Shown: piece after piece, positions 20,643-29,565 of the stretch
Position numbering within the stretch: the first letter of the stretch is position 1
Layout: each line of letters starts with the position of its first letter
From: Dechloromonas sp.
GTDB taxonomy: Bacteria; Pseudomonadota; Gammaproteobacteria; Burkholderiales; Rhodocyclaceae
Direction: 5' to 3'
DNA: 64,000 nucleotides
NCBI GenBank assembly: GCA_028687035.1
Contig: JAQUAX010000010.1
Coordinates: 83,408-147,407 of the forward strand
Notes under the pieces: model-generated
Databases searched by the model: none
What the model saw: only the letters and a program-made list of their open reading frames with translations
Told to the model about the DNA's origin: nothing
Translations under genes and position numbers: made by a program

Positions 20643-20785
20643 AACGGGCAAAGCAACATCGGCGGGCGGTTGAAATGGCGAAACTGCGTGCCCGAGTGGC
20701 ACGGGCAGCGCGGTTTTTCGCAGAGTGCCTTGGCATCCCCGCCGGTGAGGTGCTTCAGCAGGCCGGGTTGTCGCGATTTCAATGA
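20639..20785 (+). CDS. Small basic protein between packaging genes, 48 aa
   Basis: A 48-codon ORF, MKRAKQHRRAVEMAKLRARV onward, rich in Arg/Lys and Ala and predicted helical. It overlaps the previous gene and TerL by 4 bp at each end (ATGA both times), which is strong evidence for translation. Function unknown; it could bind DNA during packaging. Confidence 0.65.
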   Translation: MKRAKQHRRAVEMAKLRARVARAARFFAECLGIPAGEVLQQAGLSRFQ

Positions 20786-22362
20786 CCGCTCGCGTCTCCG
20801 CCGCCGCTCGTCGCCGCTCTGCCATCGTTGCCGAGGATGAAATCCTGCGTTTCGCCGGCGACCATGCGCTGTGGCACAAGCACGTCCACAACGTGACGCT
20901 GGACGCGGTGCAGATCCTGAAGATGATCGAGATGGACCAGCACGCGAACACGGTCGATTGGTCGTGCCGGCGGACGGGGAAGACCTTCTGCAAGGAGCTG
21001 CACTGCCTTGAGCACCTGGCCTGCAATGCGCACGAGGAAGAAGGGATCGTGGCGCCACGGGCGCAGCAGTCGCTGACGAACCTCGGGTACCACACCGATG
21101 CGATCCGGCGCTCGCCGATCCTCTCGGCCTTCATCGCGACGAAGAACGGCCGGCGCCAGCTGAAGGACACCGGCTACCAGTTCGCCAACGGCTCCGGCGC
21201 CTGGGCCTACGGGATCATGTCGAACATCGACGGCGACTCGCTGACGGTGGCCTCGCTCGAGGAGACCGACGACATGCCCTACGACCGGCTGACCTCGCGC
21301 TTTCTGCCGATGCTCGGTTCGACGCGGCGGCCCGGGGTCGACCGCGAGATGAAGCCGAAAATCCGCATCACCGGCGTCTTCAAGGGCGCGGACGTGCTGT
21401 CGTCGCTGATCAAGTCGGGGGCTTACCACTCGCTGCCGGTAGTCGATGTCTATCTCGGGCTGGAACTGGGGATCATCGGCCAGCAGTGGGCGGCCGACAT
21501 GCGGACGCAGAACAGCGAAGGCGAGTGGATCCGGCAGTTCCTCTGCAGGAACATCGCGGCGCAGAACTGGATCTGGGAAAAGCACGTACGGCGGGCCAAG
21601 GCGATCGGCCTGCAGGCCGGAATCCAGATCGCCGAGCCGCTGCCGGGGGCGCGGTACAAGCGGCGCGGTCTGATTTCGTTCGGCTACGACCACACCGGCC
21701 ACGGCGAGAGCGGCACGGCGTCGAAGTCGGCGCTGGTAGTGATGGAGCAGATCGGCAGCTTCGCGGTGATCGTATATTGCCGCACCTGGATGGCTGGTAC
21801 CGACGACCGGGTGATCGAGCGCGACCTGGCCGGGTTGTGGGATTACTTCCGCCCGGATTACGCGATGGGCGACGCCTATGGCGTGGGCATGCTGACCAGC
21901 CTGAACGACCGGCTGTACGCCAACGGGCTGACCGATATCGACCGGCGCACGATCGGCGACGGGCAGAGCACGGCGAGCACCTGGGGACAGTGGCCGTTCG
22001 CGCCGATCCGATTCGAGGGGCAGACAAAGCACAGCATGGCCTCGATGCTGCGCCAGGCCTTTCACCACGGGCAGGCGGCGATTCCCGACTTCGACGAGGA
22101 CGATCCGGCGCATTACGCCGACTGGATCGCGCTGATGCGCCAGCTGCCAAACATGAAGGCGGACGCGACGAAGGCCGGCTACAGCAGCTTCAAGATGGCC
22201 GACCCGAAGATCGGCGACGACCTTTTCGACGCGGCCTGCGCGGCGGTGTGGGCGCTGGTGACGCGCGGCGCCGACGAGGTGCCGGTGGTCATTGGCCGGC
22301 GGACGCAGAGCCGGGAGGCGTTGCTGGGCACGCCGGGGCGACTGATCGAGGTGGCGACGTGA
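20782..22362 (+). CDS. terL: Terminase large subunit
   Basis: 526-residue ATPase-nuclease that packages phage DNA. The ATPase centre has a deviant Walker A, DWSCRRTGKTFCKE (about residues 58-71), and Walker B LTVASLEETDD. The RNaseH-like nuclease half has SFGYDHTGHG, with the first acidic residue, then YAMGDAYGVG and DDLFDAACAAVWAL with later Asp residues. Length and order fit tailed-phage TerL. It overlaps small ORFs at both ends. Confidence 0.88.
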   Translation: MTARVSAAARRRSAIVAEDEILRFAGDHALWHKHVHNVTLDAVQILKMIEMDQHANTVDWSCRRTGKTFCKELHCLEHLACNAHEEEGIVAPRAQQSLTNLGYHTDAIRRSPILSAFIATKNGRRQLKDTGYQFANGSGAWAYGIMSNIDGDSLTVASLEETDDMPYDRLTSRFLPMLGSTRRPGVDREMKPKIRITGVFKGADVLSSLIKSGAYHSLPVVDVYLGLELGIIGQQWAADMRTQNSEGEWIRQFLCRNIAAQNWIWEKHVRRAKAIGLQAGIQIAEPLPGARYKRRGLISFGYDHTGHGESGTASKSALVVMEQIGSFAVIVYCRTWMAGTDDRVIERDLAGLWDYFRPDYAMGDAYGVGMLTSLNDRLYANGLTDIDRRTIGDGQSTASTWGQWPFAPIRFEGQTKHSMASMLRQAFHHGQAAIPDFDEDDPAHYADWIALMRQLPNMKADATKAGYSSFKMADPKIGDDLFDAACAAVWALVTRGADEVPVVIGRRTQSREALLGTPGRLIEVAT

Positions 22363-22448
22363 TCCGCATCGCCATCGAGTGGCCCGAGATCATCGCTTTC
22401 GGGATGTGCCTGCTGATCTGGGCCTACGTTCGCTGGAGACTCAAATGA
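22359..22448 (+). CDS. Single-pass small membrane protein, 29 aa
   Basis: GTG start overlapping the TerL stop (GTGA) and stop overlapping the next ATG. The product (IEWPEIIAFGMCLLIWAYVRW core) has one clear TM segment. The tight coupling on both sides supports it; function unknown. Confidence 0.5.
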   Translation: MIRIAIEWPEIIAFGMCLLIWAYVRWRLK

Positions 22449-22690
22449 GCTACGCCAGCGCAAAAGGTCGGGCGCCCGGTTCGTTGAAGACGTTGAACCA
22501 GACGCCGGCACCGCCGCTTTCCGATGCCGAAAAGGCGGTCATCGCGGACCGGGCCAGGGCGGTCAAGGAGCATCTGCCGGAGGCCTGGGATTTCATGAAG
22601 GCGCTGCACGCCGAAGGCATGGTCGACGGCATGCGTTGCCTGGTATCGGTGACGGTTTTTGAAGGGGAAGATCATGGGTCTGATGACTGA
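22445..22690 (+). CDS. Small hypothetical phage protein, 81 aa
   Basis: Begins MSYASAKGRAPGSLKTLNQT. The helical middle (SDAEKAVIADRARAVKEHL) and acidic end (FEGEDHGSDD) show no known motif. Overlaps the previous gene by 4 bp and the portal gene by 17 bp. Possibly a head or packaging accessory by position. Confidence 0.65.
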   Translation: MSYASAKGRAPGSLKTLNQTPAPPLSDAEKAVIADRARAVKEHLPEAWDFMKALHAEGMVDGMRCLVSVTVFEGEDHGSDD

Positions 22691-24053
22691 CGTATTGGCG
22701 AAGCTGCGCGGATTGGGCAGGAATTCGCCAATTCCCGCGGTCGACGCCGCCGGGGGCGGCAATTCCGAGCAGGGCAAGCGCCCGTCGCCGGAAAACTCGA
22801 TGAAGTACCTCTACCGGGCCATGTGGGTCGATCCGGATGTCCGGCAGGCGATTCTCGACGTCCGGGAGATGGACCGCCTCGACGGCCGGGTGCGCCGCAT
22901 CCACAACCGCATCGCCCGCGATGCGGTGAAGGGCGGGCTGGTGATGACGCAGACCAGCGCCTCGCCGACGATCCGCCGGGAGTGGTCGGCCTTCGTCGAG
23001 CGCCTGCAGCTGCGCAACCCCCAGAAGCTGAAGAGCGACGCGCGCGGGCTGGCCATGGAAGGCAATCTGCCGCTGCAGTGGGTGCTGGACGAATCGCTGA
23101 ACGTGGTCGCCGCCGTGCGCATGCCCAGCGAGACGCTGCTGCCGAACGTCGGCGACGACGGCCGCTTCAAGTCGGCCGCCGAGGCCTATTTCCAGATCGA
23201 CCTGACGACGGGCAGCAAGATCGCCACGTTCCCGATGTGGCAGATGTTCCTGTGTCGCCTCGATCCGGATTCGTTCGACGACCAGGGGGCGCTGGGCCGC
23301 CCCTTCCTCGATGCGTCGCGCGATGTCTTGCGCAAGCTGCGGATGACCGAAGAAGACCTGGTGATCCGCCGCCGGCACCGGGCGCCGCTGCGCCTGGTGC
23401 ACGTACTGGAGGGCGCCAGCCCGGACGAGCTGCAGGCTTACCAGGATCGCGTCGAGGCCGAGCAGGGCGAGATCACAGTCGACTTCTTCCTGAACAAGCG
23501 CGGCGCCGTCAGCGCCGTGCAGGGCGATGCCGCGCTGGGCGAGATCGGCGACGTGGTGCACCTGCTCGACACCTTCTTTGCCGGATCGCCCTTGCCGAAG
23601 GGCTTGATGGGCTACACCGACGGCATGGCGCGCGACATCCTGGAGGATCTGAAGCGCGACTACTACGAGGAGGTCGACAGCTTTCAGGACACGCTGGCCT
23701 TCGGCTACGAGTTCGGCTTCCGTCTGCATCTGCTGCTGAAGGGGGTTGTGCTCGACCCGCAGGAAACCTGGATCGGTTTCGCCGAGCGCAAGACCGAGAC
23801 GCCGAACCAGCTGACCGACCGCATGCTGAAGTGGCTGGCGCTGGGCTACCCGCGCGCCATGATCTTCGAGGAAATGGGCAAGGACCCCGAGCAGGTGCGC
23901 CAGCGGATCGAGCAGGCGCAGCGCGACGGCGACCCTTACCCCGGCGGCGACGATCTGCCGGGGGGCGGCGTGCCGGGCGGGGTCAAGATCACGCCGGGAA
24001 ATGCGCCCAAGGGCGAGAGCGCGACCAGCATCGGGAGCCGTAGCCAGAAATGA
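22674..24053 (+). CDS. Portal protein
   Basis: 459 residues, Mu gp29/DUF935-type or related portal by position and pattern. It includes SMKYLYRAMWVDPDVRQAI near the N-terminus, a basic alpha/beta core (VIRRRHRAPLRLVHVLEGAS) and an acidic C-terminus ending in a Gly/Pro-rich tail. The dodecameric portal sits at the capsid vertex and threads DNA. The ATG at 22674 follows GAAGGGG at good spacing; an upstream TTG at 22659 is less likely. Flanked by TerL and the MuF-like gene, the expected order. Confidence 0.8.
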   Translation: MGLMTDVLAKLRGLGRNSPIPAVDAAGGGNSEQGKRPSPENSMKYLYRAMWVDPDVRQAILDVREMDRLDGRVRRIHNRIARDAVKGGLVMTQTSASPTIRREWSAFVERLQLRNPQKLKSDARGLAMEGNLPLQWVLDESLNVVAAVRMPSETLLPNVGDDGRFKSAAEAYFQIDLTTGSKIATFPMWQMFLCRLDPDSFDDQGALGRPFLDASRDVLRKLRMTEEDLVIRRRHRAPLRLVHVLEGASPDELQAYQDRVEAEQGEITVDFFLNKRGAVSAVQGDAALGEIGDVVHLLDTFFAGSPLPKGLMGYTDGMARDILEDLKRDYYEEVDSFQDTLAFGYEFGFRLHLLLKGVVLDPQETWIGFAERKTETPNQLTDRMLKWLALGYPRAMIFEEMGKDPEQVRQRIEQAQRDGDPYPGGDDLPGGGVPGGVKITPGNAPKGESATSIGSRSQK

Positions 24054-24937
24054 CGCCACGCGAACGGGAGGCGGCGATCCGCCGGGCGATGCGCGAGGCG
24101 CAGCGCGAACTGATCGACCTGGACGAAGAGGCGGCCGCCGCACTGATGCGGCTCTACCGGTGGGCTGCCGAGAGCATCGCGCAGGAAATCTTTCTGCGCG
24201 CCGATGGCGACGGCACGCTGGCGCTCGCCCAGCTGGCCGACCTGCGCCGGCAGATCGAGGCACGCCTGGCGCAGCTCGAGGCGGGCCGCAATACCCTGCT
24301 CAACGAGGCGCTCGGGCAGGCCGCCCGGATCGGCGGCGAAACCTTCGTGCAGGCCGGCGTGGTGCCGGCGGCCTCGATGCGCCTGCCGGAAGAAGCGCTG
24401 CGCTTCGTGCGCGGCCTGGTCGCCGCCGATGGCCTGCAGCTATCCGACCGGCTGTGGCGGATCGACCGCGGTGCCCGCGACGCGGTGGTCAATGCGCTCG
24501 AACGCGCGGTCGTCTTGGGGCACGGCGCGGTGCAGGCGGCCCGCGAATTCCTCGATGCGGCCCAGCCGGTACCGGCCGACATCCAGGCGAAGATGAAATC
24601 GGCCGGCGCCTCGGCGATCGCCCGCGACACCCGGGCGCTGATGACCGGCGAGAAATCGGCCGGCGGGCCGCTGGCGCAATCGATGCGGGTATTCCGAACC
24701 GAGATCAACCGGGCGCACGGCGTCGCCTACATGAAGCAGGCCGAGGCCGTGCCCGGATTCGTCGGCATCCGCTTCACCCTGTCGCCGCAGCACCCGAAGC
24801 CGGACATCTGCGACGAACTGGCCAAGGAAGACCGCTTCGGCCTGGGCGAAGGCGTTTTTCCGAGCGTCGACGAGTTCCTGAAGGTCTGGCCGGCGCACCC
24901 GAATACCTTCTCCTTCCCGGTCGCTGTGTTCGGCTGA
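24050..24937 (+). CDS. MuF-like head morphogenesis protein
   Basis: 295 residues, a minor head protein of the Mu F/SPP1 gp7 class. The C-terminal segment RTEINRAHGVAYMKQAEAVP, then SPQHPKPDICDELAKEDRFGLGEGVFP is characteristic of the MuF domain. The N-terminal two thirds are helical. It starts by ATGA overlap with the portal gene, the standard portal-MuF order. Confidence 0.82.
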   Translation: MTPREREAAIRRAMREAQRELIDLDEEAAAALMRLYRWAAESIAQEIFLRADGDGTLALAQLADLRRQIEARLAQLEAGRNTLLNEALGQAARIGGETFVQAGVVPAASMRLPEEALRFVRGLVAADGLQLSDRLWRIDRGARDAVVNALERAVVLGHGAVQAAREFLDAAQPVPADIQAKMKSAGASAIARDTRALMTGEKSAGGPLAQSMRVFRTEINRAHGVAYMKQAEAVPGFVGIRFTLSPQHPKPDICDELAKEDRFGLGEGVFPSVDEFLKVWPAHPNTFSFPVAVFG

Positions 24938-24943
24938 TCCATT

Positions 24944-25162
24944 TCACCAGCCCGGGACAGCGGACGATCCGAAGAATTTCAGCTTTTCAGGCTGCTGCAG
25001 AATTTCGGAAAGGCGCTGGCGCTCTGCTGTCAGCGCTTCCTTGTCTTCGATGGGAATATCCCCTTTCAGGCGCTGATCAATCTGGTCCAAAAGGCCCGGG
25101 TAGTACGACTTTTCCACCGACCGGATCAAGTTCAAGAGCGAGATTGTTTCGTTGAGCATCAT
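24944..25162 (-). CDS. Antisense-oriented small gene (moron-like), 72 aa
   Basis: Lies on the opposite strand between head genes. The ATG at 25162 (or 25159) follows GGAG on the minus strand. The product (LNETISLLNLIRSVEKSYYP, then GLLDQIDQRLKGDIPIEDKE and LTAERQRLSEILQQPEKLKF) is a plausible soluble helical protein with amphipathic spacing. The local codon use is less GC-rich than flanking late genes, both signs of an independently acquired gene. No family recognised. Confidence 0.6.
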   Translation of the reverse strand: MMLNETISLLNLIRSVEKSYYPGLLDQIDQRLKGDIPIEDKEALTAERQRLSEILQQPEKLKFFGSSAVPGW

Positions 25163-25342
25163 GGGCTCCGTGAGTTGAGGAGCCTCCTTTGTAACGTCAC
25201 GACGCTCGGACAAGAGCAAATCGGGTCCCCTTTTTTTGCCGTCGCCGACCGGGAGAATGGGCCACGTCGCGGGAGTGCGCCGTTGGTATCTCCTCCCTCC
25301 CTCCCTCGCCCGGCCCTCCCGCGACACCTGAACGAGGGCGCG

Positions 25343-27913
25343 ATGCGACAGAACCGACATTTCCGACTTTCCGAGAAGAACCCCGACGGGCGGCGCATCC
25401 GTTTCCTGTCGAGCCTGCCTTCTTCGCTGTCCGAATCGCTGGGCGGCGATGCGCCGACCAGCTGGGTGACCGTGACCCGGACGGGCAAGTTTTTCGACCG
25501 CCGTTACGGCGAGTTCGAGATCACCCGGCAGATGTTGTCGGAGATGGTCAAGAACTTCGAGGCCGGCACCTACGGACAAGACATCTTCTTCGACGTTTCG
25601 CACGAGCCCGACAAGGGGGCCGCGGCGAAGCTGCTGAAGCTGACGATCGAGGGCGACCGCCTGCGCGCCCTGGTCGAATGGACGCCCTACGGCGTCAAGG
25701 CGGTGAAGGAGCGTGGCTTCCGCTACCTCTCCGCCGAGTTTCACGAGAACTGGCAGGACAACGAACAACGCGCGACCCATGGATGCGTTCTCCTCGGGGC
25801 TGGCCTGACGACTCGGCCGGTGATCAAGCGCCTCGATCCGATTTCGTTGAGCGAGCAACCCGACGACGGCGCCGCCGCAGCAATCCTGCTGCACCCGACG
25901 CTGCTTTCCGAACTGATTTCCGAGGTAAGGACCACCATGAAAAAGCATCTTGAACAACTCAAGGCGGCGCTGGCCGCGAAGAAACTCTCCGAGGCCGCCA
26001 TTGCTTCGGTGCTCAAGGCCGCCGAGCAGGCGATGACCGGCATGACCGACGAGGCGCAGATGAAGGCGCTGTGCGACGCGCTGGAGGATGGCGCGGTGAA
26101 GCTGGCCGAGTCCGGCCAGACGCCGGGCAACATCAGCATTTCGCTGGGCATGAGCGATGCCGCCGTGGCCGATCTGGTCGCCAAGAAGCTGGCCGATGCC
26201 CAGTCCGACGCCAAGAAGCTCGCCGAAACCGCCGACTCGCGCCGCAAGCTGCTGGCCGATACGGTCGGCGAGAAGGTCAAGGATGCCGAGATCGTCGAAC
26301 AGGTCTGCAAGCCGTTCGCCGCGCTGGTCGCCACGCTGTCCGAAGATGCCGTGAAGGCCGTCGCCGTCGAGGTGATCGCCCTGGCCGAGCCGCTGGCCGC
26401 CCAGAAGCAGCTGGCCGCGATGGGCTTCGGCGGTTTCCGCGGCAATGCCATCATCAGCGTGGATTCGTCGAACCAGGTCAAGGCGCTGCAGGAAGCGATC
26501 GACAAGCGACTGGGCATTGCCGGCATGCCGGCCCGCCGCCGCTTCGAGCTTTCCGGCGGCATCGAGGTCGCCGAAGGCAAGGCGCTGGCCGAGAAGGTGC
26601 TCGCCGAATTCGACCGCCGCAACGGCGCCCAGCTGCACGCCGAGCACAAGATGCTGGCCGGCGGCGACGGCATCATGTCGGATGTCGCCGTGCCGACGAT
26701 TTTCGAGCGCACCGTGATCCGCGAAGTGCTGTACCAGATGGTCGGCATGTCGCTGGTGGACGTCGGCACCGATGCCTTCGCGCAGTCGGTCTCGATCCCC
26801 TACAGCTATCGCGACACGACCGCCGCCGGCAAGAACGACACCCGCACCTATGAAGGCCAGGGGGTGAAGCGCGCCGGCATCAAGCAAGCGATGGACATCG
26901 CTTACCCGATCCCGCAGAAGCTGGCCTTCGAGGTTTCGGACGAACTGCGCTACCTGATGGGCAACGGCCAGCTGAATTTCGACATCCTCGGCGAGAACGC
27001 CCGCAACGCGATCCGGATCATCGGCGAGGACACCGAGCGCCTGATCTGGAACGAGCAGGTGAACGCGGCCGACGAGTACGGCGCCGTGGCGGTGGCCAAC
27101 GAAGGCCTGACCGGCGTCAACGGGGCGAACAAGATTTTCGTGCTGGCCAAGTTCCCGGTGGTCAAGCCGCGCAAGATCTTCGACCTGCAGGGCAACCAGG
27201 TCGGCAACACGATCAACCCGGTCTCCTGCGTCTTCGACGGCGCCGCCTGCCTCGAATACGACGGCACCGGCACCCAGGCCAACGGCACCTACTTCGTGCT
27301 GGACTACCAGCTGGGCGAAGTGCGCTTCGTCAATCAGGCAGGCGTCCTGCAGACCCCGGCCAACGCCAAGGTCATCACCCTGTCGTACAGCTACGCCAGC
27401 AACGCGGCGACGTGGGATACCGACCTCGGCGGCCTGAAGACCAAGGAGCGCTACGACGACCTGCTGTACCGCATCGGCCTGCGCAAGGCGCTGCTCGAAG
27501 ACCAGCGCAGCTACCCGGCATCCCAGATGCTGATGTCGGGCACGCTGATGACCGCCATCGAGCAGGCCGAGAGCTTCGGCGCCAACTTCGCCCGGCCCGG
27601 CACGACGCTGGACCAGAACGGCAACCTGGGCGCGGTCAAGGGCATCCCCGGCTTCAAGAGCTACGCGCCGGGCCTGCAGCTCGGCGATAACCGGATCGTG
27701 ATCGGCCAGCGCGGCCTGACCCGCTTCCGGATGCTGAAGCCGTGGGCGCTCGGCCAGCTGCAGGACCAGAAGGACTCCAACGGCCGCTTCACCGGCAAGA
27801 AGGAAGCCTACGGTGACCAGTTCATCGCGCTGCACACCCCGTCCCCGCTCAAGGCGGGCCTCACGTCGATCGTGCTGTACAGCGCGACGGGCCGGGTGAA
27901 TCGCGCGTCCTAA
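25343..27913 (+). CDS. Fused head protease-scaffold-major capsid polyprotein
   Basis: One uninterrupted 856-residue frame. Residues 1-198 resemble the Mu I-type head maturation protease (WVTVTRTGKFFDRRYGEFEI, then IFFDVSHEPDKGAAAKLLKL and ALVEWTPYGVKAVKERGFRY). Residues 199 to about 420 are Ala/Lys/Glu-rich and helical, like a scaffold (MKKHLEQLKAALAAKKLSEA). From about 445 the major capsid follows (MSDVAVPTIFERTVIREVLY and QKLAFEVSDELRYLMGNGQL) with an internal beta-rich insertion around residues 590-680, ending in YDDLLYRIGLRKALLEDQRS and related segments. The ATG at 25343 has a GAGGG RBS. Most phages encode these as two or three genes. Confidence 0.82.
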   Translation: MRQNRHFRLSEKNPDGRRIRFLSSLPSSLSESLGGDAPTSWVTVTRTGKFFDRRYGEFEITRQMLSEMVKNFEAGTYGQDIFFDVSHEPDKGAAAKLLKLTIEGDRLRALVEWTPYGVKAVKERGFRYLSAEFHENWQDNEQRATHGCVLLGAGLTTRPVIKRLDPISLSEQPDDGAAAAILLHPTLLSELISEVRTTMKKHLEQLKAALAAKKLSEAAIASVLKAAEQAMTGMTDEAQMKALCDALEDGAVKLAESGQTPGNISISLGMSDAAVADLVAKKLADAQSDAKKLAETADSRRKLLADTVGEKVKDAEIVEQVCKPFAALVATLSEDAVKAVAVEVIALAEPLAAQKQLAAMGFGGFRGNAIISVDSSNQVKALQEAIDKRLGIAGMPARRRFELSGGIEVAEGKALAEKVLAEFDRRNGAQLHAEHKMLAGGDGIMSDVAVPTIFERTVIREVLYQMVGMSLVDVGTDAFAQSVSIPYSYRDTTAAGKNDTRTYEGQGVKRAGIKQAMDIAYPIPQKLAFEVSDELRYLMGNGQLNFDILGENARNAIRIIGEDTERLIWNEQVNAADEYGAVAVANEGLTGVNGANKIFVLAKFPVVKPRKIFDLQGNQVGNTINPVSCVFDGAACLEYDGTGTQANGTYFVLDYQLGEVRFVNQAGVLQTPANAKVITLSYSYASNAATWDTDLGGLKTKERYDDLLYRIGLRKALLEDQRSYPASQMLMSGTLMTAIEQAESFGANFARPGTTLDQNGNLGAVKGIPGFKSYAPGLQLGDNRIVIGQRGLTRFRMLKPWALGQLQDQKDSNGRFTGKKEAYGDQFIALHTPSPLKAGLTSIVLYSATGRVNRAS
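25922..25939 (+). promoter_or_regulatory. Internal ribosome-binding site and start (Z-like scaffold-capsid)
   Basis: GAGGTAAGGA ending 6 bp before ATGAAAAAG, in frame with the polyprotein at residue 199. This is the junction between protease and scaffold. It would yield a second product lacking the protease, as Mu gpZ is made from an internal start of gene I. Confidence 0.65.
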
Positions 27914-27928
27914 CGTCATGGGCGACTT

Positions 27929-27961
27929 CCCCCGGCCGGTTTGTCCGGTCGGGGATTTTTT
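27929..27961 (+). terminator. Terminator after the capsid gene
   Basis: The hairpin CCCCGGCCGG / CCGGTCGGGG (one G-U pair) with a short TTTGT loop is followed by ATTTTTT. It probably attenuates transcription so that capsid is made in excess of downstream genes. Confidence 0.8.
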
Positions 27962-27970
27962 CAGGATGAG

Positions 27971-28372
27971 ATGATGAACAAGATCCCCGTTTCGAATTCC
28001 GGCGCGTCGGCGATGTTCGTCGGCAGCGCCATGGTGATGCCGGGCGAAACCCGGCTTTTCGACCCGAGCGAACTGCCGCCGGAGTACCGCCCGGTGGCGG
28101 CGGCTGTTGCCGAGGCGGCGCAGGACGATCCGCTGCTGGCCCTGGCCGACCTCTCGGTCGCCAAGCTGGCGGTCGGCCTGCCCGACCTATCCGACGACGA
28201 ACTGGTGCGCCTGGAAGCGATCGAGCAGGCCAAGGAGAAGCCGCGGGCTGGCGCGCTGGCCGAGATCGCCGCCGAGCGCCTGCGCCGTGCCGAGCAGAGC
28301 GCGCCCGGCGGCCTGTCGGACAGCACCGGCGAACCCGGCGACCAGTCCGGCGACGGCGGAGCCGGCGAGTAA
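27971..28372 (+). CDS. Head-tail region hypothetical protein, 133 aa
   Basis: RBS AGGATGAG before ATGATG. The N-terminus (NKIPVSNSGASAMFVGSAMV, then MPGETRLFDPSELPPEYRPV) resembles small head decoration-type or Mu gp35-like proteins; the C-terminus is acidic with Gly/Ser. Position after capsid supports a head-completion role; identity not certain. Confidence 0.55.
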   Translation: MMNKIPVSNSGASAMFVGSAMVMPGETRLFDPSELPPEYRPVAAAVAEAAQDDPLLALADLSVAKLAVGLPDLSDDELVRLEAIEQAKEKPRAGALAEIAAERLRRAEQSAPGGLSDSTGEPGDQSGDGGAGE

Positions 28373-28375
28373 GCC

Positions 28376-28984
28376 ATGCCCGGAACGATGTCCCGCGCCG
28401 ATCTGGTGGCTGACCTGAAGGCCGCGCTGATGGATTCGGCGCGCACCTTCTCGGCGCCGGCCGATGCGGATTTCGTCCGGATGCTCGATATCGCCGCCGC
28501 CGACATGCACCGGGTGCGACCGCGCAGCCTGGTCGGCGCCATCAACCTGCAGGCCGACAAGGCGGACTATGCGGCCCCGGCCGACATGATCGAACTGCGC
28601 TCGATGCTCTGGGGCGTCGGGCAGCGCGCGCAGCCGTGGGAAAGGCGCTACGCCGGCCGGTTGCCGACGGCGCGCCAGATCGGCACGCTGATCCTGCTGT
28701 CGCCGGCGCCGACCGAACGGCAGATCCTGCTACTCGGGGCGGAGTTCAAATTCCTGTATGTGGCGCGCGATGCGATCTCGGATAGCGCAGGGCAGACGAC
28801 CATTCCCGCCGACGACCGGCACCTGCTGCTGCTGCGCGCCCAGGCCGAGGCGATGCTGATGCTGGCCCAGCGCGACAGCGTGCGGCCGGTGCAGTCGGCG
28901 GCCGGACACGGAAGCCAGGCGAAGACCGGCCTGCCGGTCGCGCTGTGGAAAGAACTGATGGCCGCCTGGCTGGAGGCGGCATGA
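28376..28984 (+). CDS. Head-tail connector-like protein
   Basis: 202 residues, with helical N-terminus (SRADLVADLKAALMDSARTF), a beta middle and a helical C-terminus with LLLLRAQAEAMLMLAQRDS. This size and place (after capsid, before the gp10-like gene) match adaptor/connector proteins of siphoviruses. Overlaps the next gene by 4 bp. Confidence 0.55.
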   Translation: MPGTMSRADLVADLKAALMDSARTFSAPADADFVRMLDIAAADMHRVRPRSLVGAINLQADKADYAAPADMIELRSMLWGVGQRAQPWERRYAGRLPTARQIGTLILLSPAPTERQILLLGAEFKFLYVARDAISDSAGQTTIPADDRHLLLLRAQAEAMLMLAQRDSVRPVQSAAGHGSQAKTGLPVALWKELMAAWLEAA

Positions 28985-29565
28985 ACCGGATCGACATCCG
29001 GATCGACAGCCTGAAGGCGACGGCCGCTTTCCGGGCTGCGCCCGACGTCATGGAGCGCCACGTCGACGGCGGCCTGATGCGCGGCGCCGCAGAAATCGCC
29101 GGCGAGGCGAAGCGGAAAGCCCCGAAGTCGCTGTCTAACCTGGCCAATTCGGTGATCTTCGGCAAGATCGGCCCGCTGACCTACGAGGTTCGGCCGGGCG
29201 TCGATTACGCGCTCTGGGTGGAGTCCGGCAGCGGCCCGGCGGCCGGGCACGCGAAGTATTACCCCAACCCGGACAACCTGCTGGCCTACCTGATGACCAG
29301 CCCGCGGGCGCGCGGCTTCGACCGCTGGAGCCGCAGCGAACGCGGCCGCCTTGAGCAGGAAATGGTCATCGCGCGCCGGGCGCAGGCCTTCGCCTGGTGG
29401 ATCTACCAGCACGGCACCCGGCCGCAGCCATTCATGGCGCCGGCTGCCCAGGAAAAGCGCAGCGCCTGCGAAGACTTCGTGCGCGCCGCGGTCGACCGCG
29501 GGATTGCCGAGGTTTTCGGCGCCGGCACGGTGAGAGAGCGATGGGAACGCCGAACGACACGCTGA
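28981..29565 (+). CDS. HK97 gp10-like head-tail/minor tail protein
   Basis: 194 residues from ATG 28981. The pattern AEIAGEAKRKAPKSLSNLAN, then VRPGVDYALWVESGSGPAAG and QHGTRPQPFMAPA is typical of gp10/putative neck-tail completion proteins. It is coupled by ATGA to the gene before it, and the next gene starts inside its end. Confidence 0.7.
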   Translation: MNRIDIRIDSLKATAAFRAAPDVMERHVDGGLMRGAAEIAGEAKRKAPKSLSNLANSVIFGKIGPLTYEVRPGVDYALWVESGSGPAAGHAKYYPNPDNLLAYLMTSPRARGFDRWSRSERGRLEQEMVIARRAQAFAWWIYQHGTRPQPFMAPAAQEKRSACEDFVRAAVDRGIAEVFGAGTVRERWERRTTR

